DNA of 64,000 nucleotides from Oscillospiraceae bacterium (GTDB lineage Bacteria; Bacillota; Clostridia; Oscillospirales; Oscillospiraceae), in assembly GCA_022801715.1 (NCBI GenBank), contig JAAWSV010000002.1, positions 1 to 64,000 of the forward strand. The letters run 5' to 3'. Shown piece after piece: positions 35,411 to 44,133 of the stretch. The first letter of the stretch is position 1; the number at the start of each line of letters is the position of its first letter. The notes beneath the pieces were generated by a model, which was given only the letters and a program-made list of their open reading frames with translations, was not told the DNA's origin and did not search any database. The translations under genes were made by a program, and so were the position numbers.

Positions 35411-36715
35411 ATGAGCACCATCATCACCTCCCTTGATCCCCGCTCGCCCGCACAGCGGGCGGGCGTCCGCTGCGGAGAAAAGCTGATCGCCATCAACGGG
35501 CACACTGTCACCGATGTGCTGGACTACCGCTTCTTCGGCTATGATTCCAGTCTGGAGCTGGTGCTGGAGAGTGAGGGGGGACAGCGGCGCACCCTCCGGG
35601 TGAAAAAGAGCGAGGGGGAGGAGCTGGGCCTCAACTTTGACACCTATTTGATGGACAATCCCACCCCCTGCTCCAACCACTGTCTGTTCTGTTTCGTGGA
35701 CCAGATGGCTCCCAATATGCGCTCTACCCTCTATTTTAAGGATGACGACGCCCGGTTGAGCTTTTTGATGGGCAACTATATTACCCTCACCAACCTCTCT
35801 GACCGGGAGACGGCGCGGATTATGGAGCTGCGGATCAGCCCCATCAATGTCTCTGTCCACGCCACGGACCCCAAGCTCCGGTGTACCCTCTTGGGGAACA
35901 AGGACGCCGGGAAAAGTTTGGAGACAATGCGCGCTTTCGGGGCGGCGGGGATTGCCATGAATGGGCAGATCGTGGTCTGTCCGGGGTGGAATGACGGTGA
36001 GCAGCTGCAAAAGACCATGGCGGATATGGAGGAGATGGGCTTCGTCAGCTGTTCCGTGGTTCCGGTGGGGCTCACCAAGTACCGGCAGGGGCTGTGCAAG
36101 CTCCGGCCGGTGGAGCGGTCGGAGGCCCAGACGATCATCGCCATGGTGGAGGAGTTCGGGGCGCAGTGCCTTCGGCGGCACGGGGAGAGGCGGTTTTTCT
36201 GCTCCGATGAGCTGTACTTGAAGGCCGGCCTGCCTCTGCCGGAGGAGGATTTCTATGAGGGCTATGTCCAGCTGGAGAACGGCGTGGGGATGGTCCGCAG
36301 TCTGATGGAGGAGTTTCGCAGCGGTCTGAAGCTGTCGGAGGCGCCGGCGGGGGAGAGACGGGTGGCCTTGGCCACCGGGGTGTCCTGTGCCCCGTTTCTC
36401 CGGGAGCTGCTAAGGGAGCTGACGGCGCGGTATCCGGAGGTGCAGGGGACGGTGTACCCCATCGTCAACGACTTCTTCGGCCACACCATTGATGTGGCGG
36501 GGCTGGTCACCGCCGGGGACTTGATCCGGCAGCTGGCGTCCCATAAAGAGGAGCTGCCGGACAGGCTGCTGCTGCCGGTGAACATGCTGCGCCACGGGGG
36601 GGACGTGTTTTTGGACGACCTCCGCGTGAGCGATGTGGAGGCGGCGCTGGGCGTGAAGGTCCGGGTGGTGGAACAGGACGGATTCGACCTGCTGGACGGG
36701 ATCTTGGAGGAGTAG
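35411..36715 (+). CDS. DUF512 family protein: PDZ plus radical-SAM-like iron-sulfur domain
   Basis: 434 residues. An N-terminal PDZ-like domain (SPAQRAGVRCGEKLIAINGH) precedes a CxxxCxxC cluster (CSNHCLFCF) near residues 87-95, as in radical-SAM proteins, followed by GNYITLTNLSDRE. The C-terminal DUF512 part contains ATGVSCAPFL and VNDFFGHTIDVAGL. The family is widespread in Firmicutes and cyanobacteria; its reaction is not established to my knowledge. It is often encoded next to der, as here with one gene between. The SD is AAGGAG. Confidence 0.88.
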   Translation: MSTIITSLDPRSPAQRAGVRCGEKLIAINGHTVTDVLDYRFFGYDSSLELVLESEGGQRRTLRVKKSEGEELGLNFDTYLMDNPTPCSNHCLFCFVDQMAPNMRSTLYFKDDDARLSFLMGNYITLTNLSDRETARIMELRISPINVSVHATDPKLRCTLLGNKDAGKSLETMRAFGAAGIAMNGQIVVCPGWNDGEQLQKTMADMEEMGFVSCSVVPVGLTKYRQGLCKLRPVERSEAQTIIAMVEEFGAQCLRRHGERRFFCSDELYLKAGLPLPEEDFYEGYVQLENGVGMVRSLMEEFRSGLKLSEAPAGERRVALATGVSCAPFLRELLRELTARYPEVQGTVYPIVNDFFGHTIDVAGLVTAGDLIRQLASHKEELPDRLLLPVNMLRHGGDVFLDDLRVSDVEAALGVKVRVVEQDGFDLLDGILEE

Positions 36716-36732
36716 AGAGGAGAAACAACAAG

Positions 36733-37329
36733 ATGGAAGAGCAAAACCTGCAAGCAGTCATAACTCTGATCAACAAGATCGCCGACGGCGAGTACGCCCC
36801 GCCGGAGCCGGAGGATGTGGCGGAGGTGAACCGCCTCACCGGCCGGGACTGGGAGGCGGAGGACCTGTGGCTGATCTGCTGTGAGTACTGGAGCCACAAC
36901 TCCTTGGAGGAGACGGCCTATCAGTTGATCCACGGGGACCTTCCGGCTGTGCGGGAGACCGATTTGGCCTTCTGGCGCGCCAAGAGCGGCGCGGTGCTGG
37001 ACGCTGCCGCGGTGTACCTCAAATACTGCACCGGCGGCGCTATGAAGGCGTTGGAGGCGCTGCCTCTGGAGGAGATCATGGCCGCTGTGCAGGCTCTCCC
37101 CGGCTGGAAGGCAGAAGATGAAAAGGACCGTCGCTTCGACTGCGAGGAACAGGCGGAATACTGGAGCGATACCCACTTCTGGGTGTTCCCCTATGGCAAG
37201 GATGGGGCTGTGCAGATGGTAAGGCTCTCCTGCCACAATATGAGCGACGAACAGATACAGACTCTGGTGGCGTTAATGGCGCAGTTTGACTGTTCCGAGC
37301 AGTATCGAGAAGATAGAACTATTGATTAA
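36733..37329 (+). CDS. Hypothetical protein upstream of der
   Basis: 198 residues, acidic, rich in Trp and Glu, and no signal peptide or transmembrane helix. I do not recognise the family. Visible features: an N-terminal helical part with [20 protein letters not shown], and a C-terminal mixed region ([16 protein letters not shown]). Codon use matches its neighbours. It lies 17 bases after the DUF512 gene with a GAGGAG site, so it is probably in the same transcript. Probably cytoplasmic. Confidence 0.65.
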   Translation: MEEQNLQAVITLINKIADGEYAPPEPEDVAEVNRLTGRDWEAEDLWLICCEYWSHNSLEETAYQLIHGDLPAVRETDLAFWRAKSGAVLDAAAVYLKYCTGGAMKALEALPLEEIMAAVQALPGWKAEDEKDRRFDCEEQAEYWSDTHFWVFPYGKDGAVQMVRLSCHNMSDEQIQTLVALMAQFDCSEQYREDRTID

Positions 37330-37350
37330 CCCTCATTAAAGTTCTTTTTG

Positions 37351-37376
37351 ATACTTTTTCTTTCAAGAAAAAGTAT
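37351..37376. repeat. Perfect 12-bp inverted repeat upstream of der
   Basis: ATACTTTTTCTT-TC-AAGAAAAAGTAT lies 22 bases after the preceding stop. The A+T-rich stem with a 2-base loop is a poor RNA terminator but a good DNA palindrome or short transcription-pausing site. Confidence 0.7.
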
Positions 37377-37400
37377 GTATACCTTAAAGGAGTATGTCTC

Positions 37401-38726
37401 ATGCCAAAACCAATTATTGCCATTGTAGGACGGCCCAATGTGGGGAAGTCCCTGCTGTTTAACAAGCTGGTGGGCCGGCGGCTGTCCATTGTGGAGGACA
37501 CTCCCGGCGTCACCCGGGACCGGATCTACGGGGAGAGCGACTGGAACGGCCGGCGGTTCACCCTGATCGACACCGGGGGCATCGAGCCCCGGACCGATGG
37601 GGAGATTCTGTCCTTCATGCGGGAGCAGGCGGAGATCGCCATCCGGCACGCCAATGTGATTGTCTTTCTCACCGACATCAAGACCGGTGTCACCGCCTCG
37701 GATCAGGAGGTGGCCAACCTCCTGCTGCGCAGCGGGAAGCCGGTGGTGTTGGCGGTGAACAAGGTGGATCAGGGGCAGAGCCCGGAGATCTATGAGTTTT
37801 ACAACTTGGGGATGGGGGACCCCATCGCTGTCTCCGCCGTCCACGGCCACGGCACCGGGGATCTTTTGGATGAGTGCGTCAAATACTTTCCCCCCGCCGA
37901 TGCCGACGAGGAGGCGGAGGATGACGCCATTCAGGTGGCTATCATCGGCAAGCCCAATGTGGGGAAGTCCTCTCTGACCAACCGGATTTTGGGGCAGGAG
38001 CGGGTCATTGTCTCCGATGTAGCCGGGACAACCCGGGACGCCATCGACTCCCGGTTTGAGAATGAGCAGGGCAAGTATGTGTTTATTGACACCGCCGGGA
38101 TGCGGAAGAAGGCCAAGGTGGACGAGGCCATTGAGCGCTACAGCGTCCTGCGGGCCCAGATGGCCATTGAGCGGTCTGACGTGTGCCTGATTCTGATTGA
38201 CGCCCAAGAGGGCGTCACCGAGCAGGACACCAAGGTGGCCGGTATGGCCCACGAGGCGGGGAAGGCCAGCATCATTGTGGTGAACAAGTGGGATCTGGTG
38301 GAGAAGGACGGCAAGACCATGGACCGGATGCGGGAGGAGATCCGCCGGGATCTGGGGTATATGACCTACGCCCCCATCCTGTTCATCTCCGCCCTCACCG
38401 GGCAGCGGGTGCCCCGGCTCTTTGAGCTGATCAACTACGTCAACAACCAGGCGGCCACCCGGATCACCACCGGGATGCTGAACAACGTCCTGGCCGACGC
38501 CCAGACACGGGTGCAGCCCCCTACGGACAAGGGGCGGCGGCTGAAGATCTACTATGTCACGCAGGCAGGGGTGAAGCCTCCCCACTTTATCTTCTTCTGC
38601 AACGACGCGCGGTTGTTCCACTTCTCCTACCAGCGGTATCTGGAGAACCAGCTCCGCAGCACCTTCGGGCTGGAGGGGACGCCTATCAGGATCACCATCC
38701 GTCAGAAGGGCGACAAGGAGGGGTAG
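37401..38726 (+). CDS. der: Ribosome biogenesis GTPase Der (EngA)
   Basis: Tandem-GTPase assembly factor for the 50S subunit. First domain: GRPNVGKS near residue 9, DTGG and NKVD. Second domain: GKPNVGKSS near 183, [13 protein letters not shown] and [11 protein letters not shown]-terminal KH-like domain follows (THIS type, [21 protein letters not shown]). 441 residues. The SD is AAAGGAG. plsY begins 2 bases after the stop; der-plsY-gpsA is a conserved order. Confidence 0.96.
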   Translation: MPKPIIAIVGRPNVGKSLLFNKLVGRRLSIVEDTPGVTRDRIYGESDWNGRRFTLIDTGGIEPRTDGEILSFMREQAEIAIRHANVIVFLTDIKTGVTASDQEVANLLLRSGKPVVLAVNKVDQGQSPEIYEFYNLGMGDPIAVSAVHGHGTGDLLDECVKYFPPADADEEAEDDAIQVAIIGKPNVGKSSLTNRILGQERVIVSDVAGTTRDAIDSRFENEQGKYVFIDTAGMRKKAKVDEAIERYSVLRAQMAIERSDVCLILIDAQEGVTEQDTKVAGMAHEAGKASIIVVNKWDLVEKDGKTMDRMREEIRRDLGYMTYAPILFISALTGQRVPRLFELINYVNNQAATRITTGMLNNVLADAQTRVQPPTDKGRRLKIYYVTQAGVKPPHFIFFCNDARLFHFSYQRYLENQLRSTFGLEGTPIRITIRQKGDKEG

Positions 38727-38728
38727 AT

Positions 38729-39442
38729 ATGTATGACAAACTGACAGAGCTTTTCCGTCCGATCTACACGTTCATCATGGCGGTGGGCATTGCGCAAAGT
38801 CTGGCATGTTTTGCCGCTGCTGCCGCTGCCGCCTATTTCCTGGGGTGCTTCAACGGGGCGGTGATCGTCTCCAAGTATATCCTCCGCGACGACGTCCGCA
38901 CCCACGGCAGCGGCAACGCGGGGCTGACCAACTTCTACCGTACCTTTGGCGGACCCTTGACCCTGGTGGTCATTCTGTGCGACGTGATCAAGGCGGTTCT
39001 GGCCATATGGATCGGTGTTCTGGCCGTCTATTTCTCCATGGGATTTCTTCCTCAATATGTGATCTATGGCAAGTACTGGGCGGGCCTCTGGTGCCTCCTG
39101 GGCCACATGTTTCCCTGCATGTTCCACTTCAAGGGGGGGAAGGGCATCCTCTCCGGGGGCACCATCGCCATTATGATTGACTGGCGGGTGGCGCTGGTGG
39201 TGTGGGGGGGCTTTATTGTCCTCGCCGTTCTGACCAAATATGTGTCCCTGGGCTCCTGCTGGGCCGGGGCCACCTTCCCCATCGCTACCTTTATGTTCCA
39301 TCCGGGCACCCCGACAGTGGATCCGGTGATTGTGGCGCTGTCGGTGGTGATCGGGGGACTCATTTTGTACATGCACCGGGGGAACATCCGCCGTCTGGTC
39401 ACGGGGACGGAGAATAAGTTCCATCTGAAGAAAAAGACGTAG
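38729..39442 (+). CDS. plsY: Glycerol-3-phosphate acyltransferase PlsY
   Basis: Membrane enzyme transferring acyl groups from acyl-phosphate to glycerol-3-phosphate, the first acylation of phospholipid synthesis. Motif 1 is HGSGNAGLTNFYR, motif 2 FKGGKGILSGG and motif 3 RGNIRRL near the end. About five helices. 237 residues; an N-terminal extension of about 25 residues precedes the first usual helix. Next to gpsA, which makes its substrate. Confidence 0.93.
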   Translation: MYDKLTELFRPIYTFIMAVGIAQSLACFAAAAAAAYFLGCFNGAVIVSKYILRDDVRTHGSGNAGLTNFYRTFGGPLTLVVILCDVIKAVLAIWIGVLAVYFSMGFLPQYVIYGKYWAGLWCLLGHMFPCMFHFKGGKGILSGGTIAIMIDWRVALVVWGGFIVLAVLTKYVSLGSCWAGATFPIATFMFHPGTPTVDPVIVALSVVIGGLILYMHRGNIRRLVTGTENKFHLKKKT

Positions 39443-39456
39443 GGAGGGCTGCGGAG

Positions 39457-40458
39457 ATGAAGATTACCGTCTTAGGCAGCGGGGCTTGGGGCACCGCTTT
39501 GGCGATGGTTCTGGCGGGCAACAGCCACGATGTGACCCTGTGGAGCCACCGGGAGGAGATGACTGAGGCGCTGCGGACCGGGAGGGAGAGCCCCCGGCTG
39601 GGGGGCGTGGCCCTGCCGGAGGGGCTCCAGTACACCAGTGGCCTGGAGACTCTGCCGGAGAGTGAGCTGGTGGTGTTCGCCACGCCTTCCTTCGCTGTCC
39701 GGGAGACTGCCCGGCTGGCCGCTCCCCACCTGCGGGAGGGGGCGGTGCTGGTGTCGGTGACCAAGGGCATTGAGCCGGACACCGGGCTGCGGATGACGCA
39801 GATTATTGATCAGGAGACGGGGCGCAGATGTAAAGTGGTTGCCCTTTCCGGCCCTTCCCACGCAGAGGAGGTGGGACGTCAGCAGCCAACCGGCGTGGTG
39901 GCGGCCTGCGCGGATCTGTCCGCGGCGGAGCTGGTGCAGGAGGCCTTCATGTGCCGCTACTTCCGTGTGTACACCAACACGGATATTTTGGGCGTGGAGC
40001 TGGGCGGGGCGCTGAAAAATGTCATTGCCCTCAGCTGCGGCGTCACCGACGGCATCGGCCTGGGGGACAACATCAAGGCGCTGATGATGACACGGGGCAT
40101 GACGGAGATGGCCCGCTTGGGCGTGGCCCTCGGGGGGCGGTCGGACACCTTTGCCGGGCTCTCCGGCATGGGGGATCTGATTGTCACCTGTACCTCCATG
40201 CACTCCCGGAACCGCCGGGCGGGCATCTTAGTGGGGATGGGGTGCAGCGCGGCGGAGGCCATGGAGCAGGTGGGCGCGGTGGTGGAGGGCTATTACGCCG
40301 CCAAGAGCGCCTGTGAGCTGGCAAAAAAGGCCGGGGTGGAGATGCCCATCTGCCGCGCGGCCCATCAGGTGCTGTACGAGGGGAAGTCGGTGCACCTTGT
40401 GGTGGATGAGCTGATGAACCGGGACCGGAAGCATGAGGTGGACGAGAGCTGGATCTGA
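39457..40458 (+). CDS. gpsA: Glycerol-3-phosphate dehydrogenase (NAD(P)+)
   Basis: Makes sn-glycerol-3-phosphate from dihydroxyacetone phosphate for lipid synthesis. Rossmann loop LGSGAWGTALA, VTKGIEPDTG, SGPSHAEEV, GGALKNVIAL (catalytic Lys) and GLSGMGDLIVTC are all present. 333 residues. The SD is GGGAGGG. Substrate supplier for PlsY immediately upstream. Confidence 0.96.
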   Translation: MKITVLGSGAWGTALAMVLAGNSHDVTLWSHREEMTEALRTGRESPRLGGVALPEGLQYTSGLETLPESELVVFATPSFAVRETARLAAPHLREGAVLVSVTKGIEPDTGLRMTQIIDQETGRRCKVVALSGPSHAEEVGRQQPTGVVAACADLSAAELVQEAFMCRYFRVYTNTDILGVELGGALKNVIALSCGVTDGIGLGDNIKALMMTRGMTEMARLGVALGGRSDTFAGLSGMGDLIVTCTSMHSRNRRAGILVGMGCSAAEAMEQVGAVVEGYYAAKSACELAKKAGVEMPICRAAHQVLYEGKSVHLVVDELMNRDRKHEVDESWI

Positions 40459-40510
40459 GGCCCCACCGATGGATTCCAAGAGCCTTGGAGTACCTTTGCG
40501 ATATGTAAAA

Positions 40511-40537
40511 CAGGGGGACGGCTCTGCCGTCCCCCTG
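40511..40537. repeat. Perfect 12-bp inverted repeat between gpsA and the AraC gene
   Basis: CAGGGGGACGGC-TCT-GCCGTCCCCCTG, 52 bases after gpsA. There is no T-tract, so termination is doubtful; compare 18198-18234. Confidence 0.7.
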
Positions 40538-40619
40538 ACCTCTCCCAATTCGTCCGCCTTCTGCGAGGACAGGCCGCGATGGGGAGGATATACTGGCAAA
40601 AGGAAAGGAGCTGGGAACC

Positions 40620-41465
40620 ATGGACTGGCTGAAGCAATGGAATGAGGCGCTGGACTACTTGGAGGAGCACCTGCTGGAGGAGATCTCCTTGGAGACCCTA
40701 GGGCGCATCGCCTGCTGCGGGGGCTACCACTTTCAGCGGATGTTCTCCTATCTGGCGGGGATGCCCCTGTCGGAGTACGTCCGCCGGCGGCGGATGACCT
40801 TGGCGGCGGCGGAGCTGTGTGGGGGCGCGCGGGTGATCGACACGGCCCTGCGCTACGGCTATGAGTCGCCCACCGCTTTCAACCGGGCCTTCCAGAGTGT
40901 CCACGGCCTGCCGCCCTCCGCTGTCAGGCGGGACGGGGCGGTACTGCGGTCCTATCCCCGTATCCGCTTCCATTTAGTCGTAAAGGGAGATGTGGAGATG
41001 GAATACTATATTGTCACAAGGCCGGCCTTCCGGATCGTGGGTCTGCGCACACCCCTGCCCAAGGAAGCTGAGGAGGGGTTTGCGTTGGTGCCCCAGTGCT
41101 GGGCGGAGGCCGGACCCAGACTGCCGGAGCTGCTGGGGCTGTCCTCGGGGGAGCCGGCGGGGGTCCTGGGTGTGAGCACCTGCCACCGGGAGAGGGACAA
41201 CTACTACTATATCGCCGTGGCCAGCCAGCAGGAGCCGCCGGCGGGGATGTATGCCGAGGAGATCCCCGGCTGTACGTGGGCGGTGTTTCAGGGCCGGGGC
41301 CGTCTGCCGGAGGCCATGCAGGATATGCAGCGGCGGATCGTGGCGGAGTGGCTGCCGGACGCGGGGTACGAGTGGGCCCAGGCGGCGGATGTGGAGGTGT
41401 ATTTGGAGCCACCGGGGCCGGGGGAGACGGCCTTTCAGGTCTGGCTGCCGGTGGTGAGGCGGTAG
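40620..41465 (+). CDS. AraC-family transcriptional regulator with GyrI-like effector domain
   Basis: 281 residues. The N-terminal pair of helix-turn-helix motifs (LETLGRIACCGGYHFQRMFS; DTALRYGYESPTAFNRAFQ) is AraC/Rob-like. Residues about 120-281 form a GyrI-like small-molecule-binding domain (VTRPAFRIVGLRTPLP, CTWAVFQGRG). This Rob/SoxS-like architecture often senses hydrophobic or cationic compounds; the ligand here is unknown. The SD is AAAGGAG. It stands alone between gpsA and rpmB. Confidence 0.9.
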   Translation: MDWLKQWNEALDYLEEHLLEEISLETLGRIACCGGYHFQRMFSYLAGMPLSEYVRRRRMTLAAAELCGGARVIDTALRYGYESPTAFNRAFQSVHGLPPSAVRRDGAVLRSYPRIRFHLVVKGDVEMEYYIVTRPAFRIVGLRTPLPKEAEEGFALVPQCWAEAGPRLPELLGLSSGEPAGVLGVSTCHRERDNYYYIAVASQQEPPAGMYAEEIPGCTWAVFQGRGRLPEAMQDMQRRIVAEWLPDAGYEWAQAADVEVYLEPPGPGETAFQVWLPVVRR

Positions 41466-41534
41466 GTGGGAGCGGGCGGCGCGGGTCCGCTGTCCTTAGC
41501 TGGAAAAATTTTTGGAGATTTTCAAAAATTCTGC

Positions 41535-41563
41535 TTGCAATTTGACAAAAACCATGCTATTAT
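41535..41563 (+). promoter_or_regulatory. Extended -10 promoter of rpmB
   Basis: TTGCAA, a 17-base spacer and TATTAT with TGC directly before it (extended -10). A nearby TTGACA at 41543 has no -10 at proper spacing. Confidence 0.7.
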
Positions 41564-41620
41564 AACCGATGTGGCTCGTATCAAGTGTACGAAAGTATGT
41601 CCGGCAAGGAGGTGCTACGG

Positions 41621-41809
41621 ATGGCTAAGTGTCAGTTCTGCGACAAGGGCGTTACCTTTGGCATTCAAGTTTCCCACTCCCACCGGCGGTCTAACCGGAC
41701 TTGGAAGCCCAACGTCAAGCGCGTGAAGGCAATCGTCGATGGTACCCCCCGCCATGTGTACGTCTGTACCCGGTGCCTGCGCTCCGGGAAAGTGACCCGC
41801 GCGGTCTAA
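41621..41809 (+). CDS. rpmB: 50S ribosomal protein L28
   Basis: 62 residues, the zinc-ribbon form with two Cys pairs (CQFCDKG, CTRCLRSG); VSHSHRRSNRTWKPN is conserved. The start at 41621 follows AAGGAGGTG; the track ORF begins 12 codons too early. Single-gene unit between its own promoter and terminator. Confidence 0.97.
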   Translation: MAKCQFCDKGVTFGIQVSHSHRRSNRTWKPNVKRVKAIVDGTPRHVYVCTRCLRSGKVTRAV

Positions 41810-41818
41810 TGTGTGATG

Positions 41819-41854
41819 AAAAGGACGGTCTCGACAGGAGACCGTCCTTTTTTC
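41819..41854 (+). terminator. Terminator after rpmB
   Basis: AAAAGGACGGTCTC pairs with GAGACCGTCCTTTT, then a T-tract. Strong intrinsic terminator. Confidence 0.94.
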
Positions 41855-41935
41855 TTTGGAGGGTGCGGAGAAGCGGCGGGGCTGGCTTGGGGACACAGCC
41901 TGTGCGGACTTGGCGGGGGCTTTTTCATTGGGCGC

Positions 41936-41964
41936 TTGTATTTGGGCGAGGAATACGGTATAAT
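41936..41964 (+). promoter_or_regulatory. Consensus promoter of hprK
   Basis: TTGTAT, a 17-base spacer and TATAAT. The predicted start site is near 41971, about 180 bases upstream of the hprK ATG. Confidence 0.88.
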
Positions 41965-41984
41965 AGCCGCAGAGCGGCTATTAT
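41960..41984. promoter_or_regulatory. Perfect 11-bp palindrome over the hprK -10 and start site
   Basis: ATAATAGCCGC-AGA-GCGGCTATTAT overlaps five bases of the -10 and is centred on the predicted transcription start. Because initiation would fall within the centre, the transcript would carry only one arm, which favours a protein-binding operator over an RNA hairpin. Confidence 0.65.
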
Positions 41985-42150
41985 CCTTTTATTTGTGCCG
42001 ATATTTCCGCACCCTTTGGAGACGCGAAAAAGGCGGTATATGGTGCGATTTCAGCGCGCTTTCACCGCATCATACCGCTAAGTTGGCAAATCTGTCGCAT
42101 ATTCGCCGGGGTCGGCGATTACTATACTGTTACGCGGGAGGGATCATCCT

Positions 42151-43092
42151 ATGGTCATGGACGAGGTCAAAGGGACCATTAAGCTGAAAAAACTGGTGGA
42201 GCACTTCCAACTGAAGGTGCTCTTAGCCGGCGCGGACTACGAGCAGGCGGAGATCGGTATCAAGGATGTAAACCGGCCGGGGCTCCAGTTTGTGGGGTTC
42301 TTCGACTACTTTGATCCCCGGCGGCTTCAGGTGATCGGTATGGCGGAGACCAAGATGCTGGAGGGGATGACCCACGAGCGCCGGGCGGAGAGCTTTGCCA
42401 GGCTCTTTGACTACGACATCCCCGCCTTGGTGATCTCCCGGGATCTGGACTGCTTCCCCGAGTGCATGGAGATGGCCCGGAAGTACCGGCGCACGCTCCT
42501 CTCCACCAATGACACCACGGTGGTCTTTACCAGCAAGGTCATCGACTACCTCAACCACGAGCTGGCCGCCACGGTGACACGCCATGGTGTGCTCCTCGAC
42601 ATCTACGGGGAGGGGGTCATGATCATCGGCGACAGCGGCATCGGCAAGAGTGAGACCGCCATTGAGCTGGTGAAGCGGGGCCACCGCTTGGTAGCCGACG
42701 ACGCGGTGGACATCCGGAGAGTCTCCAACCAGCTTATCGGCAAGGCGCCGGAGCTGATCCGCCACTATATTGAGCTGCGGGGCATCGGGATTATTGATTT
42801 GCAGCAGCTCTTTGGGATGAGCGCGGTGAAGCTGGAGAGCCAGATCGACTTGGTGGTGGAGATGGAGCCCTGGGTAGAGGGGAAGTTCTATGACCGCTTC
42901 GGTTTGGATGAGCTGAGCATGAATGTGCTGGGAGTGGAGCTGCCCAAGGTGCTGGTTCCCGTGCGGCCGGGGCGGAATCTGGCCTCCATCGTGGAGGTGG
43001 CGGCGATGAACAACCGGCACAAGCGCTACGGCTTTAACTCGGCCCAGCAGCTGGCGGACGCGCTGATGAATCAGGGGAGCGCTGGGAATTAG
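42151..43092 (+). CDS. hprK: HPr kinase/phosphorylase
   Basis: Bifunctional enzyme that phosphorylates or dephosphorylates HPr on a Ser to control carbon catabolite repression in Firmicutes. P-loop GDSGIGKSETA near residue 160, LVADDAVDI, and the family signature ELRGIGIIDLQQLFG near 207. 313 residues. The SD is GGGAGGG. The C-terminus ends in Asn with a TAG contributed by a box repeat (AATTAGGAATGAGGA). Confidence 0.96.
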   Translation: MVMDEVKGTIKLKKLVEHFQLKVLLAGADYEQAEIGIKDVNRPGLQFVGFFDYFDPRRLQVIGMAETKMLEGMTHERRAESFARLFDYDIPALVISRDLDCFPECMEMARKYRRTLLSTNDTTVVFTSKVIDYLNHELAATVTRHGVLLDIYGEGVMIIGDSGIGKSETAIELVKRGHRLVADDAVDIRRVSNQLIGKAPELIRHYIELRGIGIIDLQQLFGMSAVKLESQIDLVVEMEPWVEGKFYDRFGLDELSMNVLGVELPKVLVPVRPGRNLASIVEVAAMNNRHKRYGFNSAQQLADALMNQGSAGN

Positions 43093-43101
43093 GAATGAGG
43101 A
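43084..43101 (+). repeat. Box repeat at the hprK end
   Basis: GGGAATTAGGAATGAGGA; the TAG at 43090-43092 is the hprK stop codon. Confidence 0.75.
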
Positions 43102-43131
43102 GTTTTTGGAAAGGGCTCAGGGAGGTTTACT

Positions 43132-44082
43132 GTGTATACAATAGGGATTGATGTGGGCGGAACCAATCTCAAGGCGGGGCTGGTGGATGGAACCGGGACG
43201 CTGACGGCGGCGGAGAAGATGCCGCTGAGGTGGGTCTCGCCGGAGAAGTTCGCGGAGGATTTGATCGGGCTGGCCCTGACGCTGGTGGAGAAGGCCGGGG
43301 TGCGTCAGGAGGAGATCGGGGCCATTGGAATGGGCTTTCCCGGACAGGTGGATACTAAGGCCGGGACAGTGGTGCGGACGGTGAATATTCCCATCCAGAA
43401 CCTGCCCATTGTGCAGCTGATGCAGGAAAAATGGAATGTGCCGGTGTACTTGGGGAACGACGCGGACTGCGCCGCCCTGGGGGAGTATCAGAATTTTGCC
43501 GCCCAAGGGATGGAGAGCCTGGTGCTGGTGACGCTGGGGACAGGGATCGGCACGGGGCTGATTCTGGACGGGAAGATTGTCCGGGGCGTCAACGGCTGCG
43601 GCGGCGAGGGGGGGCACATGGTCATCGTCAAGGACGGTGTGCCCTGTACCTGCGGCCGCCGGGGCTGCTGGGAGCGGTACGCCTCCGCCAGCGGTTTGAT
43701 CCGCATCACGCGGGAGGTGATGGCAGAGCACAGGGACAGCATCATGTGGACGATTGTCTCCGGCGATCTGGAGCAGGTGGGGGGACGCACTGCCTTTGAG
43801 GCCGCCAAACAAGGCGACGAGGCCGGTAGGCAGGTGGCGGAGCAGTACATCGGCTATCTGGCCGAGGGGCTGACCAATCTGATCAACCTCCTCCAGCCGG
43901 ATGTGGTGTGCATCGGCGGCGGCGTCAGCAATGAGGACGACGCCTACCTCCTCCGGCCCCTGCGGGATCGGGTTGCCCGCATTCGCTTCGACCAGATGGC
44001 GGACCGCCACAGCCTTATTGTCAAGGCCCGCTTGGGCAACGACGCCGGGATGATCGGCGCGGCGCTGCTCAGTGAGGCGTAA
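43132..44082 (+). CDS. glcK: ROK-family glucokinase
   Basis: Phosphorylates glucose with ATP in the cytoplasm. Phosphate-1 loop IGIDVGGTNLKAGLVD; the ROK signature includes GTGIGTGLILDGKI and NGCGGEGGHM with the zinc cysteines CTCGRRGCWE. 316 residues. The GTG start has GGAGG 6 bases upstream. Placement after hprK suggests a carbon-control context. Glucose specificity is inferred from the family subtype. Confidence 0.9.
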   Translation: MYTIGIDVGGTNLKAGLVDGTGTLTAAEKMPLRWVSPEKFAEDLIGLALTLVEKAGVRQEEIGAIGMGFPGQVDTKAGTVVRTVNIPIQNLPIVQLMQEKWNVPVYLGNDADCAALGEYQNFAAQGMESLVLVTLGTGIGTGLILDGKIVRGVNGCGGEGGHMVIVKDGVPCTCGRRGCWERYASASGLIRITREVMAEHRDSIMWTIVSGDLEQVGGRTAFEAAKQGDEAGRQVAEQYIGYLAEGLTNLINLLQPDVVCIGGGVSNEDDAYLLRPLRDRVARIRFDQMADRHSLIVKARLGNDAGMIGAALLSEA

Positions 44083-44133
44083 GGGCGTCTTGAGGCGCGG
44101 ATACATGAACCATAGTCTATAAGGAGGGGTGCT

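Larger units (their letters stand above)
41855..42150 (+). other. rpmB-hprK intergenic region and hprK leader
   Basis: About 300 bases with no gene. It holds the hprK promoter (41936-41964), the overlapping palindrome (41960-41984) and a leader of about 180 bases. The leader has a long-range pair GCGGTAT/ATACCGC around 42033-42079 and is less G+C-rich than the flanking genes. Confidence 0.6.

Noticed and set aside
41543-41567. TTGACA with TATAAC as the rpmB promoter
   Set aside because: The spacer is only 13 bases; TTGCAA-17-TATTAT with an extended -10 fits better.
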